Shown here: piece by piece, positions 6,193 through 6,681 of the stretch | How the letters are laid out: every line of letters starts with the position of its first letter | Numbering within the stretch: the stretch's first letter is position 1 | Source: Geopsychrobacter sp. | GTDB taxonomy: Bacteria; Desulfobacterota; Desulfuromonadia; Desulfuromonadales; Geopsychrobacteraceae | DNA length: 6,681 nt | NCBI GenBank assembly: GCA_030620915.1 | Contig: JAUXIR010000083.1 | Location: forward strand, 1-6,681 | Reading direction: 5' to 3' | Position numbers and translations under genes: made by a program | Notes under the pieces: model-generated | What the model saw: only the letters and a program-made list of their open reading frames with translations | The model's database searches: none | Told to the model about the DNA's origin: nothing

Positions 6193-6459
6193 GCCCGGCC
6201 GCTGCTGCGCGAAGACAACTCCAAAAATCGTTTGATACTTTGCGGCTCTATTGATTGGTGGCCCTAAAAGAGGGTACTTTACCGGGTGGCCATTCCGGCC
6301 TTGCAGGGATGGGGGAATTTGAACTTCTTTCACTTAATCGATGGTCTGAATTCAATTGGAGCAACTTAGTTGGACATGGCGCACTTTGTCGTTACTTTAC
6401 TTTTTGGGTTGTTTTTATTCCCTTGAACTTTCTCCCATGTTTGGATAGCTTAGTCTTGC
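6193..6459. other. AT-rich intergenic region without a convincing gene
   Basis: These 267 bp hold no coding frame I can support. The first part (6193-6320) is GC-rich, with GGTGGCC repeated at 6257-6263 and 6285-6291 and a weak hairpin CCCT-AAAAG-AGGG between them. From 6321 onward, a hand count gives roughly 39% GC, clearly below the flanking genes. That part contains the palindromes TGAATTCA (6347-6354) and CAACT-T-AGTTG (6362-6372). No rho-independent terminator follows the isomerase. Possible -35-like TTGAAC at 6423-6428 lacks a good -10 partner. It probably holds the control region of the gene at 6460. Confidence 0.5.
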
Positions 6460-6681
6460 ATGAAAATGAAATCATTCAAATACATGGTCGCATTCATCAG
6501 CCTGCTGGCCTTTCTTCTGATCGGGCAGGCCGGTGGCGGAGATTATTTCTGGTGTCTCGCTGAGGACGGGCAGACGGCCCTGGAGTCGCTCAGTGGAGAT
6601 GGCTGTGGCGCCGGTCAACCGGAGCATGATTCCGATTGCCACAACGAGGAAACCTTCGCCCTGCCGGTACAGGAGGAACAC
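6460..6681 (+). CDS. Small exported Cys/His/acid-rich protein of unknown function, cut by the right window edge
   Basis: The frame is open for 74 codons to the window end and has high GC3 like the genes before it. Residues 1 to about 24 form a secretion signal: basic MKMKSFKY, then a hydrophobic core ending near LLIGQAGG. The mature start reads DYFWCLAEDGQTALESL, followed by a stretch rich in Cys, His and acidic residues (CGAGQPEHDSDCHNEE), suggesting metal binding in the periplasm or outside. I recall similar short secreted proteins preceding heavy-metal RND efflux genes in Geobacter-like genomes, but this is recollection, not a search result. There is no clear Shine-Dalgarno before ATG 6460; ATG 6466 is an alternative. 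The overlapping frames (plus strand 6255-6563, minus strand 6472-6681) lack such features. Real gene likely, function uncertain. Confidence 0.6.
   Translation, partial: MKMKSFKYMVAFISLLAFLLIGQAGGGDYFWCLAEDGQTALESLSGDGCGAGQPEHDSDCHNEETFALPVQEEH

Noticed and set aside
6257..6310. Possible cyclic-di-GMP (GEMM) or other riboswitch before the right-edge gene
   Set aside because: The conserved GEMM blocks are not present and no extended pairing could be drawn; only GGTGGCC repeats and a weak hairpin are seen.
6255..6563. Plus-strand open frame of 102 codons in the right intergenic region
   Set aside because: Mixed composition, no domain, and it overlaps in another frame the better-supported exported protein starting at 6460.
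6472..6681. Minus-strand open frame at the right edge
   Set aside because: It opposes the frame with a clear signal peptide and high GC3 and has no recognisable feature.

Overview
The window reads as an ordinary, densely coded chromosomal stretch from an anaerobic or microaerophilic Gram-negative bacterium, most likely a Desulfuromonadales-type (Geobacter/Desulfuromonas/Pelobacter-like) member of the former Deltaproteobacteria. This is an inference. It rests on a flavodiiron protein, a type I-beta DAHP synthase with a ferredoxin-like regulatory domain, a small periplasmic c-type cytochrome, generally high GC3 codon use, and the overall look of the proteins. No rRNA, tRNA, CRISPR array, insertion sequence or phage gene was found.

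Left part (1-2839), all minus strand. Reading in the direction of transcription (right to left), the order is a class I/II PLP aminotransferase (1673-2839), a 3-deoxy-7-phosphoheptulonate synthase (548-1567), and the N-terminal 140 codons of a flavodiiron (FprA/ROO) protein that runs off the left edge (1-422). The first two plausibly serve aromatic amino-acid synthesis. The flavodiiron gene detoxifies O2 or NO and has its own candidate promoter. The gap between aminotransferase and DAHP synthase carries a degenerate 7-bp-period repeat.

Middle (2840-3031) is a divergent intergenic region with a perfect 7-bp inverted repeat (12-nt spacer) overlapping a candidate promoter for the rightward genes.

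Right part (3032-6681), all plus strand. It holds a secreted monohaem cytochrome c, TrmB (tRNA m7G46 methyltransferase) and TruD (tRNA pseudouridine-13 synthase, start overlapping the trmB stop as ATGA), then a TIM-barrel sugar phosphate isomerase/epimerase-like protein. The first three are closely packed and probably cotranscribed. The isomerase may join them or use its own promoter in the 72-nt gap. After a 267-bp AT-rich gap with no convincing gene, a small exported Cys/His/acid-rich protein begins at 6460 and runs off the right edge.

I see no clear new system here. The points most worth a second look are the heptad repeat, the altered C-terminal motif of TrmB, the dyad between the divergent genes, and the right-edge secreted protein with its compositionally distinct upstream region.
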